From Selenomonadales bacterium (GTDB lineage Bacteria > Bacillota > Clostridia > Christensenellales > QALW01), in NCBI GenBank assembly GCA_003150515.1, contig QALW01000021.1, positions 247,151 through 280,337 on the forward strand: DNA of 33,187 nt, given 5' to 3'. Made by a program: the position numbers and the translations under genes. Positions 33,084 to 33,187 of this stretch are shown here, piece after piece (position 1 is the stretch's first letter; each line of letters begins with the position of its first letter). A model generated the notes under the pieces. It saw nothing but the letters and a program-made list of their open reading frames with translations, searched no databases and had not been told where the DNA came from.

Positions 33084-33187
33084 ATGGCAGTATATAAAGA
33101 AGAAAAAACAAATACTTGGCGTGTTCTCTATCGCTATACCGATTGGAACGGTGAAAGAAAGCAAACGCAAAAACGAGGTTTTAAGAC
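33084..33187 (+). CDS. Site-specific integrase, N-terminal part (cut by window end)
   Basis: An ATG with GAGAGG upstream opens a frame that runs off the window: MAVYKEEKTNTWRVLYRY then TDWNGERKQTQKRGF. The pattern W-x-V-x-x-R-Y...G-x-R-K-Q is the N-terminal arm-binding (AP2-like) domain of tyrosine recombinases. The catalytic domain is outside the window, so activity cannot be judged. Confidence 0.85.
   Translation, partial: MAVYKEEKTNTWRVLYRYTDWNGERKQTQKRGFK

Larger units (their letters stand above)
31205..33187. mobile_element. Integrative element inserted at guaA, left part
   Basis: The base composition turns AT-rich right after guaA. The segment carries a cargo ORF and an XRE repressor on the minus strand, then an excisionase-like gene and the start of an integrase on the plus strand. 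This is the regulatory layout of conjugative elements and small islands. The right end lies beyond 33187. If the integrase reads outward to its end, as in Tn916-like elements, the whole element may be only about 3 kb. Confidence 0.75.

Noticed and set aside
1..33187. CRISPR array, tRNA or rRNA genes
   Set aside because: No regularly spaced direct repeats and no cloverleaf or rRNA sequence were recognised by eye; the dispersed repeats are far apart and in both orientations.

Overview
The window looks like part of the chromosome of an anaerobic, probably spore-forming member of the Bacillota (class Clostridia). The evidence is Gram-positive Shine-Dalgarno sites (AGGAGG), consensus sigma-A promoters, lipoproteins with lipoboxes, DegV, DUF1015, DUF1294 and ROK families, a SirTM sirtuin with its macrodomain, and a Cys-rich coat-like protein of a clostridial type. 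No rRNA, tRNA or CRISPR array was found, and genus cannot be assigned from the sequence alone.

Layout. 1-3400: an HxlR regulator divergent from a degenerate metallo-beta-lactamase-fold protein with paired GTTAC palindromes between them, then an overlapping macrodomain/SirTM pair (reversible ADP-ribosylation). 3397-5564 (-): ROK regulator plus lipoprotein. 5838-7169 (+): glutamate dehydrogenase, followed by a ~205-bp nested inverted-repeat element and a bidirectional terminator. 7478-11250 (-): zinc-ribbon membrane protein, aspartate kinase with overlapping DUF1294, and DUF1015. 11546-12247 (+): Cys-rich protein. 12365-16252 (-): DegV, then a glycosyltransferase - M29 aminopeptidase - lipoprotein operon. 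16433-17362 (+): class II aldolase. 17621-18382 (-): lipoprotein cyclophilin. 18483-23581 (-): a three-gene ABC - DUF1854 - ABC exporter operon with a long leader that may encode a 22-residue peptide. 24287-31204 (+): asnA-purA-purB-pyrG-guaA, an operon of ammonia/amino-transfer steps that make Asn, AMP, CTP and GMP, preceded by a strong promoter and an attenuator-like terminator. 31205-33187: the edge of an AT-rich integrative element next to the 3' end of guaA, with one cargo ORF, an XRE repressor, an excisionase-like protein and the first 34 codons of an integrase; the window ends inside the integrase.

Two features cut across the gene map. A diverged intergenic repeat (core near TCTGATTATATTGTCTAAGC) occurs at least six times in both orientations between 1 and 23.7 kb. 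Most convergent gene ends are closed by long perfect hairpins that work on either strand. For several genes the longest open frame is not the likely start; the starts given here follow ribosome-binding sites and family N termini.

The most promising candidates for something undescribed are the small guaA-linked element with its membrane-anchored asparagine-rich cargo protein, the leader of the ABC-DUF1854 operon, the dispersed repeat family, and the putative attenuator before asnA. All functional statements are by family recognition from the sequence; no database search was run.
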